From Prionace glauca (Eukaryota > Chordata > Chondrichthyes > Carcharhiniformes > Carcharhinidae), in assembly GCA_037974335.1 (NCBI GenBank), contig CM075761.1:13567543-13631542 (forward strand): a stretch of 64,000 bases of DNA, written 5' to 3'. A program made the position numbers and the translations under genes. The stretch's first letter is position 1, and each line of letters opens with the position of its first letter. Below, in pieces: positions 30,920 through 42,372 of this stretch. Under the pieces are notes generated by a model. That model did not search any database, had not been told where the DNA came from, and saw nothing but the letters and a program-made list of their open reading frames with translations.

Positions 30920-31040
30920 AAGTTAAATGAACATAGACCAAATACAGGCAAATGGGGCTAGTTTAGACGGGCATTTTGGTCAGCATGGACCAGTTTGGGT
31001 TGAAGAGCCTGTCTCAATACCGTAGATCCTGTGATTCTAT
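30920..31040 (+). mobile_element. Old CR1-like 3' tail
   Basis: A plus-strand ending with 'ttgggttgaagagcctgtct' and 'ctgtgattctatga', a mutated form of the shared 'ggccgaagggcctg' tail with a gATTCTATGA end. No ORF part recognised. It abuts the minus-strand LINE-D tail. Confidence 0.5.
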
Positions 31041-31413
31041 GAAGAACAAACAACAAACAAAGAACAAAAGAACAACACAGCCTGGGAAACAGGCCCTTCA
31101 ACCCAATGAGCCCACGCCACCAATTCAACATTGTGAGTCCCCTCTTCCTCTTCCACCCATGACCCTTGGCTATGCTTATGGCACTCCACATTGGGAACCA
31201 GATTGAGGGGAGACTGATTTCTTAACACCAATCATCCTAAGAGCACATCTTTGGGGTGTGGGAGGAAACCGGAGCACCCGGAGAAAACCCACGCAGGCAC
31301 GGGGAGAATGCGCAGACTCCCACAGACACCGTCCCAAATCCATGTATCTGCACAGCAAACAGTGATAGTCACTGAGCTGTCGTGTTGTCCATCAGCTGGT
31401 CCATTTTAAGCAG
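31041..31413 (-). mobile_element. LINE-D 3' UTR copy
   Basis: Minus-strand tail with TTCTTTGTTTG repeats, a mutated hairpin, the SINE-like body and the 'gctcagtgactatcactg' block. Truncated before the coding part. Bases 31414-31573 hold nothing recognised. Confidence 0.8.
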
Positions 31414-31573
31414 GGGATTGAGTTCTTGTTGTTTATGGAAACATTTCTGAGTAATACTCTTGAAAGAACTGCGCACCACACAAATCCAGCATTTGGAACT
31501 GGAACACTCTTGAACTTAGAATCGGCCGGGATTTGACAACAATAGTAAAACATCTCATCCATTTGGTGTACTG

Positions 31574-32025
31574 ACATAGAACATAGAACATTACAGCGCA
31601 GAACAGGCCCTTCGGCCCACGATGTTGCGCCGACCAGTTACAAAAACAATGACCCACTAACCTAAACCAATCCCTTTTCATCCATAAACCTATCCACGGA
31701 TCTCTTAAACGCCCCCAAACTAGGAGCATTTACAACTGCAGCTGGCAGGGCATTCCAGTCCCTCACCACCCTCTGGGTAAAGAACCTACCCCTGACGTCC
31801 ATCTTGTAGCTACCCCCCCTTAATTTAAAGCCATGCCCCCTCGTGCTAGCTTTCTCCATCCTAGGAAAAAGGCTATCACTATCTACCCTGTCTAAACCTC
31901 TAATCATCTTATATGTTTCAATGAGGTCCCCTCTTAGCTGCCTTCTTTCCAGCGAAAACAACCCCAAATCCCTCAGTCTCTCCACATAGGATCTCCCCTC
32001 CATACCAGGCAACATCCTAGTAAAC
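31574..32025 (-). mobile_element. CR1-A 3' end
   Basis: Minus-strand CR1-A tail, UTR and about 120 codons of the ORF2 C-terminus in one frame (FTRMLPGMEGRSYVERLRDL to FMDEKGLV). 5'-truncated at 32025. The next ~140 bases contain a short decayed LINE-like segment that I cannot place. Confidence 0.9.
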
Positions 32026-32166
32026 CATGGTAAACCTATGATGTTACACCTTGTCAAAGCTTTGTGGAAATCTACCAACCGTGCATCCACAGGGCCCCCT
32101 CTATACCCAGCGTAGATGACTTGGTTAAATGACGGCATTCAGTTGCTGGAACATTCAGTTGCTGGG

Positions 32167-33142
32167 ACGCTGGCCTTCATAGCGAGGGGGATTGAATATA
32201 GCACGGTAGCACAGTGGTTAGCACTGCTGCTTCACAGCTCCAGGGTCCTGGGTTCGATTCCCGGCTCGGGTCACTGCCTGTGTGGAGTTTGCACATTCTC
32301 CTCGTGTCTGCGTGGGTTTTCTCCGGGTGCTCCGGTTTCCTCCCACAGTCCAAAGATGTGCGGGTTAGATTCATTGGCTATGCTAAAATTGCCCCTTAGT
32401 GTCCTGGGATGTGTAGGTTAGAGGGATTAGCAGGTAAAATGTGTAGGGATATGGGGATAGGATCTGGGTGGGATTGTGTTCGGTGCAGACTCGATGGGCC
32501 GAAGGGCCTGTTTCTGCACTGTAGGGTTCTAAAAAATAGGTCTTGCTGCGGCTGTATAGGGCATTGGTGAGGCCGCAGCTGGAGTACTGTGTGCAGTTTT
32601 GGGCGCCGCACTTACGCAAGGATATTTTGGCCTTGGAGGGAGTGCAGAGGAGGTTTACTCGGCTGATGCCGGAGTTGAGGGGGTTGAGCTATGAGGAGAG
32701 GCTGAATGAACTAGGCTTGTACTCGTTAGGATTTAGAAGAATGAGGGGAGATCTCATTGAGACGTATAAGATGATGAATGGGATGGATAGGATAGAGGTG
32801 GAGAGACTCTTCCCGCTCAGAAAGGACAGTAGGACTAGGGGGCACAGCCTCAAGATAAAGGGGAGAGGGCGGTTTAGAACGGAGTTGAGGAGGAACTTCT
32901 TCACTCAAAGGGTGGTGAATCTCTGGAATTCTCTACCCGTTGAAGTGGTGGAGGCTGCCTCGCTAAATATTTTTAAGAAACGGGTTGATGGGTTTTTGAT
33001 AAGAGAGGGGATTAAGGGTTATGGGGAGAGGGCGGGAAGGTGGAGCTGAGTCACGACAGATCAGCCATGATCTTATTGAATGGCGGGGCAGGCTCGAAGG
33101 GCCAGATGGCCTACTCCTGCTCCTATTTCTTATGTTCTTATG
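32167..33142 (+). mobile_element. CR1-C 3' part, split by SINE-1
   Basis: Plus-strand CR1-C starting at LAFIARGIEY, interrupted by SINE-1 (32201-32536), then continuous from LLRLYRALVRPQLEY to IKGYGERAGRWS and the tail. A few bases at the insertion site ('aaagtaggga') were lost. Confidence 0.9.
32201..32536 (+). mobile_element. SINE-1, nearly full-length
   Basis: Plus strand: 'gcacggtagcacagtggtta' (box A), 'ggttcgattcccgg' (box B), 'ctccgggtgctccgg', 'tccaaagatgtgcgg', body, 'gatgggccgaagggcctg' and 'gtagggttct' with an A-run. Inserted in CR1-C. Confidence 0.93.
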
Positions 33143-33159
33143 TAAAACAATTTCCAATC

Positions 33160-34140
33160 CACAGGAACATACAGACACTGTCTAATTACCTGGAGTTAAT
33201 CCAAGTGTCCTGTTGCAACTTCTTTAATCATAGATTCTAACATTTTCCATACAACAGCTGTGAGACGAACTGGCTCGTCCCCCCTCCGCCCCCCCCCCCC
33301 AACTTCAAATCGCTCTAATGCATTTGGATCACGGAGTTAGACTTTCTATCTTTCAATGTGATGCCACCCTCGCTGTATCTAAGAGGCTTCCTGACTAGTA
33401 AAACCAATGCATCAACAATCTCACTGGATATTTATTTGGAAAGTCCAGCAGGAAGTTTATCAAAAGCCCCAGTCTTATTTGCCAGCAGCTCCAACAATAT
33501 AGAGGCATGTCTCTGTATTGTATAGAACCCTACAGTGCAGAAACAGGCCCTTCGGCCCATCGAGTCTGCACCGAACACAATCCCACCCAGACCCTATCCC
33601 CATATCCCTACACATTTACCTGCTAATCCCTCTAACCTACACATCCCAGGACACTAAGGGGCAATTTTTAGCATAGCCAATGAACCTAACCCGCACATCT
33701 TTGGACTGTGGGAGGAAACCGGAGCACCCGGAGAAAACCCACGCAGACACGAGGAGAATGTGCAAACTCCACACAGGCAGTGACCCCGAGCCGGGAATCG
33801 AACCCAGGACCCTGGAGCTGTGAAGCAGCAGTGCTAACCACTGTGCTACCGTGCCACCCATGGGATATCATGGGATATTCTTCTCTCTCTTCCATTCAGA
33901 ACTCAAGCTGCTCCTGGGATGCGTCTTGTATCTTCCACAGTGAAGACTGACGTGAAAGTTATCCGTTTGATATTCCTCTAGTGGAATGTGCATTGCATCG
34001 ACCATTTCCTAGCATTCCATGTTCAATTCTCCTGATTCACATTATATAGCAGAAACGCTCAAATTGTTAACTTTTTTTCAAGTATTTATAAAAACACTTA
34101 TCTTCTTTAATGTTTCTGGCCATTTTTCTTTTGCATTCTA
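33160..34140 (-). mobile_element. Ancient CR1/L3-like LINE split by SINE-1
   Basis: Minus-strand pieces at 33160-33521 (RT finger region, recognised by 'gttgcaacttctttaatcat' and 'cagctgtgagacgaactgg') and 33861-34140 ('cttccacagtgaagactgac', the region upstream of RT) are in the expected order around a SINE-1 insertion. A C-run at 33289-33300 lies inside. Heavily decayed. Confidence 0.5.
33522..33860 (-). mobile_element. SINE-1, full-length
   Basis: Minus-strand SINE-1 with intact tail, hairpin, body and tRNA-like head (reverse complements of box B 'ggttcgattcc' and box A 'tagcacagtggtta'). It differs from the copy at 6972 by few changes. Confidence 0.92.
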
Positions 34141-34554
34141 AGATAGAACATAGAACACTACAGCACAAACAGGCCTTTCAGCCCACAAGTTGCGCCGATC
34201 ACTTCTATACCTACTAAGCCATAGACTTATCTATAACCCCCAATCCCATTAAACCCCATATACTCATCCAGAAGTCTCTTAAAACACCCCAGCGAGTTCG
34301 CCTCCACAACCGACGGCAGATGGTTCCACTCACACACCACCCTCTGAGTGAAAAACTTACCCCTAACACCTCCTCTGTACTTGCTTCCCAGCACCTTAAA
34401 TCTGTGTCCTCTCGTAGCGACCATTTCAACCCGGGGAAATAGCCTCTGAGAGTTCACCCTATCTATTCCTCTCAACATTTTATAAACTTCTATCAGGTCG
34501 CCTCTCAACCTTCGCCTCTCCAGGGAGAAGAGTCCCAGCTCCCTCAACCTATCT

Positions 34555-35242
34555 TTGCACAGTAGTTATACCAGAGTTGAGGGGGTTGAGCTATGAGGAG
34601 AGGCTAAATGAACTAGGCTTGTACACGTTGGAGTTTAGAAGAATGAGGGGAGATCTCATTGAGACGTATAAGATGATGAATTGGATGGATAGGATAGAGG
34701 TGGAGAGACTCTTCCCGCTCAAAAAAGACAGTAGGACTAGGGGGCACAGCCTCAAGATAAAGGGGGGGCGGTTTAGAACGGAGTTGAGGAGGAACTTCTT
34801 CACTCAAAGGGTGGTGAATCTCTGGAATTCTCTACCCGTTGAAGTGGTGGAGGCTGCCTCGCTAAATATTTTTAAGAAACGGGTTGATGGGTTTTTGATA
34901 AGAGAGTCCAAAGATTTGCAGGTTAGGTTCATTGGCTATGCTAAAGTTGCCCCTTAGTGTCCTGGGATATGTAGGTTAGAGGGATTAGCAGGTAAAATGT
35001 GTAGGGATATGGGGATAGGGTCTGGGTGGGATTGTGTTCGGTGCAGACTCGATGGGCCGAAGGGCCTGTTTCTGCATTGTAGGGTTCCATGGTTCTATGG
35101 TTCTAGAGGGAATTAAGGGTTATGGGGAGAGGGCCGGAATGTGGAACTGAGCCACGACAGATCAGCCATGATCTTATTGAATGGCGGGGCAGGCTCGAAG
35201 GGCCAGATGGCCTACTCCTGCTCCTATTTCTTATGTTCTTAT
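34555..35242 (+). mobile_element. CR1-C 3' end nested in CR1-B
   Basis: Plus-strand CR1-C from the segment encoding RGLSYEERLNELGLY to the tail, with a SINE-1 fragment (34907-35105) inserted in the last codons of ORF2. The tail repeats continue after LINE-D (36177-36186), showing that LINE-D landed in this tail. Confidence 0.85.
34907..35105 (+). mobile_element. SINE-1 3' fragment
   Basis: Plus strand from 'tccaaagatttgcagg' to 'gggttccatggttctatgg'. The head is missing; the 5' edge is the same as in the copies at 1582 and 54286. Confidence 0.88.
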
Positions 35243-36176
35243 AGGTATAGAATATAAGAGTAGGAGTCTGATGTTGCAGTTGTATAGAACGTTGGTTAGG
35301 CCTCACCTGGAGTACTGCGTCCAGTTCTGGTCGCCGTACTACCGGAAGGATGTAGAGATCCTGGAGAGAGTGCAGAGGAGATTTACCAGGATGTTGCCTG
35401 GTATGGAAGGGCTGTCTTACGAGGAAAGATTGAACGCACTTGGGCTGTTTTCCCTTGAGAGACGTCGGCTGAGGGGGGATTTGATAGAGGTTTATAAGAT
35501 TATGAAGGGGACAGATAGAGTAGATGGTGATAAGCTTTTTCCGCTATTAGAAATGGATAGAACGAGGGGTCACGGGCTTAGGGTGAGGGGGGCTAGATAT
35601 AAGACTAATGTTAGAGGGCAGTTTTTAACACAAAGGGTAGTGGGGATGTGGAATGCACTGCCGAGTGAGGTGGTGGAAGCAGGCACGCTAGGGTTGTTCA
35701 AGAGTCACTTGGACAGCCACATGAGCAGTTTACATATAGGGGGATACAGCAGGCCTTATTAAGCATTGTAGGCTTGGGGTCAGTTTAGTCTCAGGGGTAT
35801 AGAGTCTTTAATAATGAAATTTTTATCCACAGGCACTGACCATCTCGAGGGCATCATGGCAGCACAGAGGTTATCTCTGTTGCTGTGCGGACACATGGAG
35901 TTGGGCCTGTGTCCGTGGGAGTTTGTGCATTCTCCCCGTGGTTGCGTGGGTTTCCTCCGGGTGCTCCGGTTTCCTCCCACATCCCAAAAATGTGCTTTTA
36001 GGCTGATTGATTGGGTAACAAATTGTCCCTATATTGGACCTCCCTGATCCTCACACATTAGGCATAGACTAGAGTCATGAATAGGTCACTGAGACAATGG
36101 GACGGCGGCGCGGGCTCGTTGGGCCGAAGGGCCTGTTTCCCGTGCTGTTTTGTTCTTTGTTCTTTGTTCTTTGTTC
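35243..36176 (+). mobile_element. LINE-D 3' part with SINE-like 3' UTR
   Basis: A plus-strand open frame of ~170 codons (IEYKSRSLMLQLYRTLVRPH to LHIGGYSRPY, stop at 35760) is followed by a 400-base UTR: 'aatgaaatttttatccacag', the SINE-like body ('ttctccccgtggttgcgtgg', 'ctccgggtgctccgg') and the tail 'ttgggccgaagggcctg' with TTCTTTG repeats. The same coding-UTR junction occurs at 43.6 kb. Confidence 0.88.
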
Positions 36177-36839
36177 TTATGTTCTTATCTTCATAAGGCA
36201 TGCCTCCCAATCCAGGCAACATCCTTGTAAATCTCCTCTGCACCCTCTCAACAGCTTCCACATCCTTCCTGTAGTGAGGTGACCAGAACTGCGCACAGTA
36301 CTCCAAGTGGGGTTTGACAAAGGTCTTATAAAGTTGCAGCATTACCTCCCGACTCCTAAACTCAATCCCTCGATTAATGAAGACCAGTACACCATACGCC
36401 TTCTTGACCACATCCTCCACCTGCGAGGCCGATTTAAGAGTCCTATGGACCCGGACCCCAAGATCCTTCTGCTCCTCAACACTGCTAAGACTCCTACCCT
36501 TGATATTGTACTCCTTCATCCCATTGGTCCAGCCAAAATGGGCCACTACACATTTATCCGCGTTGAAGTCCATCTGCCACTTCTCCGCCCAGTCCTGCAT
36601 CCTATCTATGTCCCGCTGCAACTTCTGACATCCTTCCAGACCATCCACAACACCACCAACCTTCATATCGTCGGCGAACTTACTAACCCATCCCTCCACT
36701 TCCTCATCCAGGTCATTTATGAAAATGACAAACAGCAAGGGTCCCAGAACAGATCCCTGGGGCACTCCACTGGTGACCGACCTCCATTCCGAAAAAGACC
36801 CATCCACAACCACTCTCTGCCTTCTGCAGGCAAGATCCC

Positions 36840-38275
36840 TCCTTAGGTAACTGTCAGACATCTTTTCCTGTTCCTTATGTTGCGTACACTGTCCTGAGAT
36901 GCCCTCTGTCTTTGCACTGTTAGATAATGTTTCCTTAACTCTAGTAGAGCCTCTAAACTGTCTAGTTAACCACAGATGGAAGGGCTTCACTTTGAGATCA
37001 GTAATTACTGAAATTTTGTTGTCCAACATCAGGCCAAATAAAACTCCCTTTTTGTTTGTTAACCAAAAATTCTGTTCACCAGATATTATCCAGAGAATAT
37101 TCTATGAACTCTTATTTAATGTTATCTTCGTCCATTTGAATTTTCCAATCAAAATATAAATTAAAATATCCCATGTTAATCGCTGAACCTTTCTGACAAA
37201 CTCCAACTATATATTTTCTGCTTCATGCTCCACTTTGCCATGTGGTTCATGTTTAGGGTCCTGTACACCAATCCCACAGATGATTTTTTTTATTTTTTAC
37301 CTTTTCTTGTCTCTGCCCAATACCTTCCCCACATCTCGATTTCCTGAACTTAGACTCAAGGAGTCATAAAGCCATCGAGTTCTCCAACTCTTGGCCACCC
37401 ACGCACATAGCCCAATGTTTTTTTAGGAATGTAGATTTGTACCTGCCTCAACAACTTCCGCTGGCATTCCATCCATGCACCACCACCCATGTGGAGAACA
37501 GGCCGCTCAGAGCTCCCTCAGTATTGTTCGAATCCATCATAGAACATAGAACATAGAACATTACAGCACAAACAGGCCCTTCGGCCCTCGAGTTGCGCCG
37601 ATCGCATCAACCCCACCAATCTATAGACCTATCTATAACCCCCAATCCCATTAAACCCCATATACTCATCCAGAAGTCTTTTAAAAGACCCCAGCGAGTT
37701 CGCCTCCACCACCGACGACGGCAGCCGATTCCAATCACTCACTACCCTCTGAGTGAAAAACTTACCCCTAATATCACCTCTGTACTTCCCTCCCCGCACC
37801 TTAAATCTGTGTCCTCTCGTAGCGACCATTTCAACCCGGGGAAATAGCCTCTGAGAGTCCACCCTATCTATTCCTCTCAACATTTTATAAACTTCTATCA
37901 GGTCGCCTCTCAACCTTCGCCTCTCCAGGGAAAAGAGTCCCAGCTCCCTCAACCTATCTTCATAAGGCATGCCTCCCAGTCCAGGCAACATCCTTGTAAA
38001 TCTCCTCTGCACCCTTTCAATAGCTTCTACGTCTTTCCTATAGTGAGGCGACCAGAACTGCGCACAGTACTCCAAATGAGGCCTGACGAGGGTCCATCAT
38101 TAGCCAACACAGCCACGACTGCATCTATTCCTAGCTTCTTACCTTTCCGGAATGGACTGTAACCTTCTATATCCCGCTGCTAATCGATGTTTTTCTCTAA
38201 CCATGTCTCTGTCAGTTCCATGAAATTGTGCTTATTGATTTCAATCTGCGTTCTCAGTCCTCCTGTTTTGTTTTG
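36840..38275 (-). mobile_element. Ancient CR1/L3-like endonuclease region split by CR1-B
   Basis: Minus-strand decayed pieces at 36840-37540 and 38096-38275. Recognisable are the endonuclease segments around 'attaaaatatcccatgttaa' and 'aaccatgtctctgtcag', in the order expected for a minus-strand element. The CR1-B at 37541-38095 separates them. Assignment by phrases only. Confidence 0.4.
37541..38095 (-). mobile_element. CR1-B 3' part
   Basis: Minus-strand CR1-B with one clean 148-codon frame (MEYCAQFWSPHYRKDVEAIE to FNGIGGYR), UTR and tail with three ATGTTCT units. Little decay. Confidence 0.93.
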
Positions 38276-38289
38276 GGGGCTCTGTGGGC

Positions 38290-38578
38290 CCCAGGATGGC
38301 ACAGTGTTTGATCACTGCTGCCTCACAGCGCCAGGGACCCAGGTTCAATTCCCGGCTTGGGTCACTGTCTGTACAGAGTTGGCATGATGTCCCCGTGTCT
38401 CCGTGGGTTTTCTCCGGGGTCTCCTGTTTCATCCCATAATCCAAAAGGCGTGGTCATGCTGAATTCTCCCTCATTTCACCTGAACAGGTGTCAGATTGTG
38501 GCGACGAGGGGAATTTCACAGTAACTTCCTTGCGGCGTTACTGTAAGCCTACTTGTGACAATTAATTAAACATTTAAA
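38290..38578 (+). mobile_element. SINE-3 (tRNA-derived, different tail)
   Basis: Plus strand: degraded box A ('gatggcacagtgtttgatca'), box B ('ggttcaattcccgg'), a body similar to SINE-1, then an unrelated tail 'aatttcacagtaacttcctt' ... 'gtaagcctacttgtgacaat' ending A/T-rich. It shares its head and central body with SINE-1 but has swapped the 3' end. Confidence 0.75.
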
Positions 38579-39419
38579 ACGTTTTATTCACTTACTGATC
38601 TTTAACACAGTTGATTATGATGTGTATTCCGATCTGTTGATGTCCTGTTAGATTTGCTTTCTCTATCCCATTGTGAACATTGAGTACATCATTCCTTGTA
38701 ATAACACCTTTCCATTTTGACTTGTCTTTGCTCTTTGATAACTTCACATCTCCCCAAATGTGAGCCCTCACATTTAGTGGCGAACCTGTTCTTACCCCCA
38801 AATTATGCTGCTTGCAAGTTCACTAGCCCGACCACTGTTTGGGTATAGACTGTCCCAATAGTACAGACGCTACTCCCACAACAGTCTTTGAGGCAAGCAC
38901 TCATCTCTGATCTCATTGGTCCTGTGTCACTTTACAGGGGACCAGTCAATAATCCAGAAATTATTAATGTTGAGGTCCTGCACAGACAGAACCTCCCGCT
39001 CTCCAGCCACCCGAGTCTCCTTGTCTGGCTCAATTACAGTCATTCACTCCTGTCTGGGACAACTGACCAAACCAGTAGACCCCGCCTAAGTCGTCTGACT
39101 GTTCTTTGGTGTGAAGAATCCAGCTGCTTTGCACGCCTGTCTGACGGCTCGCAGTGTCTGCAGCTCAGCCTCCACCTCATCGACTCTGAACCGAATCCGC
39201 TATACTAGTTTTGCCCTTACGATTGGAGTAAATCAGAGTTGCTTATCAGACATTGACTAAGTAACTAAAAGAGTTAGACCACTTCTCGGCCTCCGTCTGT
39301 CTCAGACTGAAGTCTCCTTCAAAATCTGCACGCCTCTTACTCTGTCTGTAATCATTCAGAGAGATTGAAGTGTCTGAGGTGTTTTCGTGGTTAGAATTGT
39401 TTAAACTGATCATGTTGCT
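38579..39419. other. Largely unassigned stretch
   Basis: About 840 bases with faint phrases ('cgaccactgtttgggtatag') that remind me of a decayed CR1 ORF1 region on the minus strand, consistent with the older element at 36.8-38.3 kb continuing. I would not annotate it more firmly. Confidence 0.25.
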
Positions 39420-41995
39420 TTATTAAATTGAGATGTGGAAACATGATATGTTGTATTAGGTTCAGATGTGGAATTACACTGAATTCTATTAGATTGAGAT
39501 GTGGAATCGGATTGTGTTGGATTAGAATGAGATGGGGGTTCATATTGTGTTGTGTTGGATTGAGATGTGGAACCATGTTGAGCTTTTTTTCTATTCTGAG
39601 ATGTGGAATAATATTGTGTTGTATTAGATTGAGATGTGGGATCATACTGTGCAGTTGTATTGGATTGTGATGTGGAATCGTATTGTGTTATATTAGATTG
39701 AGATGTGGAATCATATTGTGTTATATTAGATTGAGATGTGGAATCATATTGTGTTATATTAGATTGAGATGTGGGATCACACTGTGTTATATTAGATTGA
39801 GATGTGGGATCACACTGTGTTATATTAGATTGAGATGTGGGATCATACTCTGTTATATTAGATTGAGCTGTAGGATCATACTGTGTTATATTAGATTGAG
39901 ATGTGGGATCACACAGTGTAGTTGTATTGGATTGTGATGTGGAATCGTATTATCTTATACTAGATTGAGATGTGGGATCATACTGTGTTATATTAGATTG
40001 ATATGTGGAATCATACTGTGTTATATTAGCTTGAGATGTGGGATCATATTGTGTTATATTAGATTGAGATGTGGGATCATATTGTGTTATATTAGATTGA
40101 GATGTGGGATCATACTGTGTTATATTAGATTGAGATGTGCAATGGTGCGTATGGTGTACTGGCCTTCATTAATCGAGGGATTGAGTTTAGGAGTCGGGAG
40201 GTAATGCTGCAACTTTACAGGACCCTTGTCAGGCCTCATTTGGAGTACTGTGCGCAGTTCTGGTCGCCTCACTATAGGAAAGATGTAGAAGCTATTGAAA
40301 GGGTGCAGAGGAGATTTACAAGGATGTTGCCTGGACTGGGAGGCATGCCTTATGAAGATAGGTTGAGGGAGCTGGGACTCTTTTCCCTGGAGAGGCGAAG
40401 GTTGAGAGGCGACCTGATAGAAGTTTATAAAATGTTGAGAGGAATAGATAGGGTGGACTCTCAGAGGCTATTTCCCCGGGTTGAAATGGTCGCTACGAGG
40501 GGACACAGATTTAAGGTGCGGGGAGGGAGGTACAGAGGTGATGTTAGGGGTAAGTTTTTCACTCAGAGGGTGGTGAGTGATTGGAATCGGCTGCCGTCGT
40601 CGGTGGTGGAGGCGAACTCGCTGGGGTCTTTTAAAAGACTTCTGGATGAGTATATGGGGTTTAATGGGATTGGGGGTTATAGATAGGTCTATAGATTGGT
40701 GGGGTTGATGCGATCGGCGCAACTCGAGGGCCGAAGGGCCTGTTTGTGCTGTAATGTTCTATGTTCTATGTTCTATGTTCATACTGTGTTATATTAGATT
40801 GAGATGTGGGATCATATCGTGTTATATTAGATTGAGATGTGGGATCACACTGTGTTATATTTGCTTGAGATGTGGGATCATATTGTGTTATATTAGATTG
40901 AGATGTGGGATCATACTGTGTTATATTAGATTGAGATGTGGAATCACACTGTGTTATATTAGATTGAGATGTGGGATCATATTGTGTTATATTAGATTGA
41001 GATGTGGGATCACACTGTGTTATATTAGATTGAGATGTGGAATCATACTGTGTTATATTAGATTGAGATGTGGGATCATACTGTGTTATATTAGATTGAG
41101 ATGTGGGATCACACAGTGTAGTTGTATTGGATTGTGATGTGGAATCGTATTATCTTATACTAGATTGAGATGTGGGATCATACTGTGTTATATTATCTTG
41201 AGATGTGGGATCATACTGTGTTATATTAGATTGAGATGTGGGATCATATTGTGTTATATTAGATTGAGATGTGGAATCATATTGTGTTATATTAGATTGT
41301 GATGTGGGATCATACTGTGTAGTTGTATTCGATTGTGATGTGGAATCATACTGTGTTATATTAGATTGAGATGTGGGATCACACTGTGATATATTAGATT
41401 GAGATGTGCAATCATACTGTGTTATATTAGATTGAGATGTGGGAGCGTATTGTCTTATATTAGATTGAGATGTGGAATCATACTGTGTTATATTAGATTG
41501 TGATGTGGGATCATACTTTGTAGTTGTATTCGATTGTGATGTGGAATCATACTGTGTTATATTAGATTGAGATGTGGGATCACACTGTGTTATATTAGAT
41601 TGAGATGTGCAATCATACTGTGTTATATTAGATTGAGATGTGGGATCACACTGTGTTATATTAGATTGAGATGTGGGATCACACTGTGTTATATTAGATT
41701 GAGATGTGGAATCATATTGTGTTATATTAGATTGAGATGTGGGATCATATTGTGTTATTTTAGATTGAGATGTGGGATCATATTCTGTTATATTAGATTG
41801 AGATGTGGGATCATACTGTGTAGTTGTATTGGATTGTGGTGTGGAATCGTATTGTCTTATATTAGATTGAGATGTGGGATCATACTGTGTTATATTAGAT
41901 TGAGATGTGGAATCACACTGTGTTATATTAGATTGAGATGTGGGATCATATTGTGTTGGATTATATTCAGATGTTCAATCACCTTGTGCTGTAGT
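39420..41995 (+). repeat. 33-bp minisatellite array, interrupted by CR1-B
   Basis: Tandem units of about 33 bases ('gagatgtgggatcatactg' + 'tgttatattagatt') from 39420 to 40146 and 40784 to ~41975, with units at the edges most diverged. A variant unit with 'tagttgtatt(g/c)gattgtg' recurs at 39651, 39919, 41119, 41320, 41521 and 41822. The 11-residue periodic frame (LRCGIILCYIR) is an artefact of 33 being divisible by three. Confidence 0.95.
40147..40783 (+). mobile_element. CR1-B 3' part inside the minisatellite
   Basis: Plus-strand CR1-B from GVLAFINRGIEFRSREVMLQ to FNGIGGYR with a clean frame, UTR and tail. Array units resume immediately after the tail, so the insertion postdates the array. 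Confidence 0.93.
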
Positions 41996-42065
41996 TTTAG
42001 TTCAGGTAATTTATTATTTGAATTATGCAATGAGGATTCACAAATTTCAATCCTGAATAGATAAA

Positions 42066-42372
42066 TCAAAGAATAATAGATTCCTACAGTGTGAAGGGAG
42101 GCCATTCACCTCCTTGAGTCTGGATTGACCATAATCCCACCCAGGCCCTAGCTCCATAACCCCGTGTTCCCCCGACACTAGGGATAATTTAGCATGGCCA
42201 ATCGACCTGATCTGCATATCCTTGGACTGTGGGAAGAAACCTGAGCAGCCTGAAGAAACCCGCACAGATATAGGGAGAACGTGCAAACTCCACACAAACA
42301 CAGTGGTCCAAACCAGGAATCGAACCCCAGTCCCTGGCGCTGTGAGGCAGTAGTGCTAACCATTGTGCCAAC
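42066..42372 (-). mobile_element. SINE, SINE-1-related, diverged
   Basis: Minus-strand element with a tRNA-like head (box B reverse complement near 42318-42330) and the common body, but many changes and a decayed tail. Older than the SINE-1 copies at 7 and 33 kb. Confidence 0.7.

Larger units (their letters stand above)
34143..36832 (-). mobile_element. CR1-B LINE split by a composite insertion
   Basis: Two minus-strand parts: 34143-34554 (tail to the segment encoding [12 protein letters not shown]) and 36187-36832 (from MPYED up through FADD, here FADDMKVGG, to ACRRQRVVVDG). They are contiguous in intact copies, and 'tatctt' occurs at both edges, probably a target duplication. The insert holds CR1-C, a SINE-1 piece and LINE-D. 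Confidence 0.85.

Noticed and set aside
39420-41995. Direct repeats resembling a CRISPR array
   Set aside because: Vertebrate DNA; units are contiguous without unique spacers, and no cas genes occur.
39428-42064. Frames of repeated LRCGIILCYIR resembling a Cys-rich repeat protein
   Set aside because: 33-base periodic repeat read in frame, with stops in between and a LINE in the middle.
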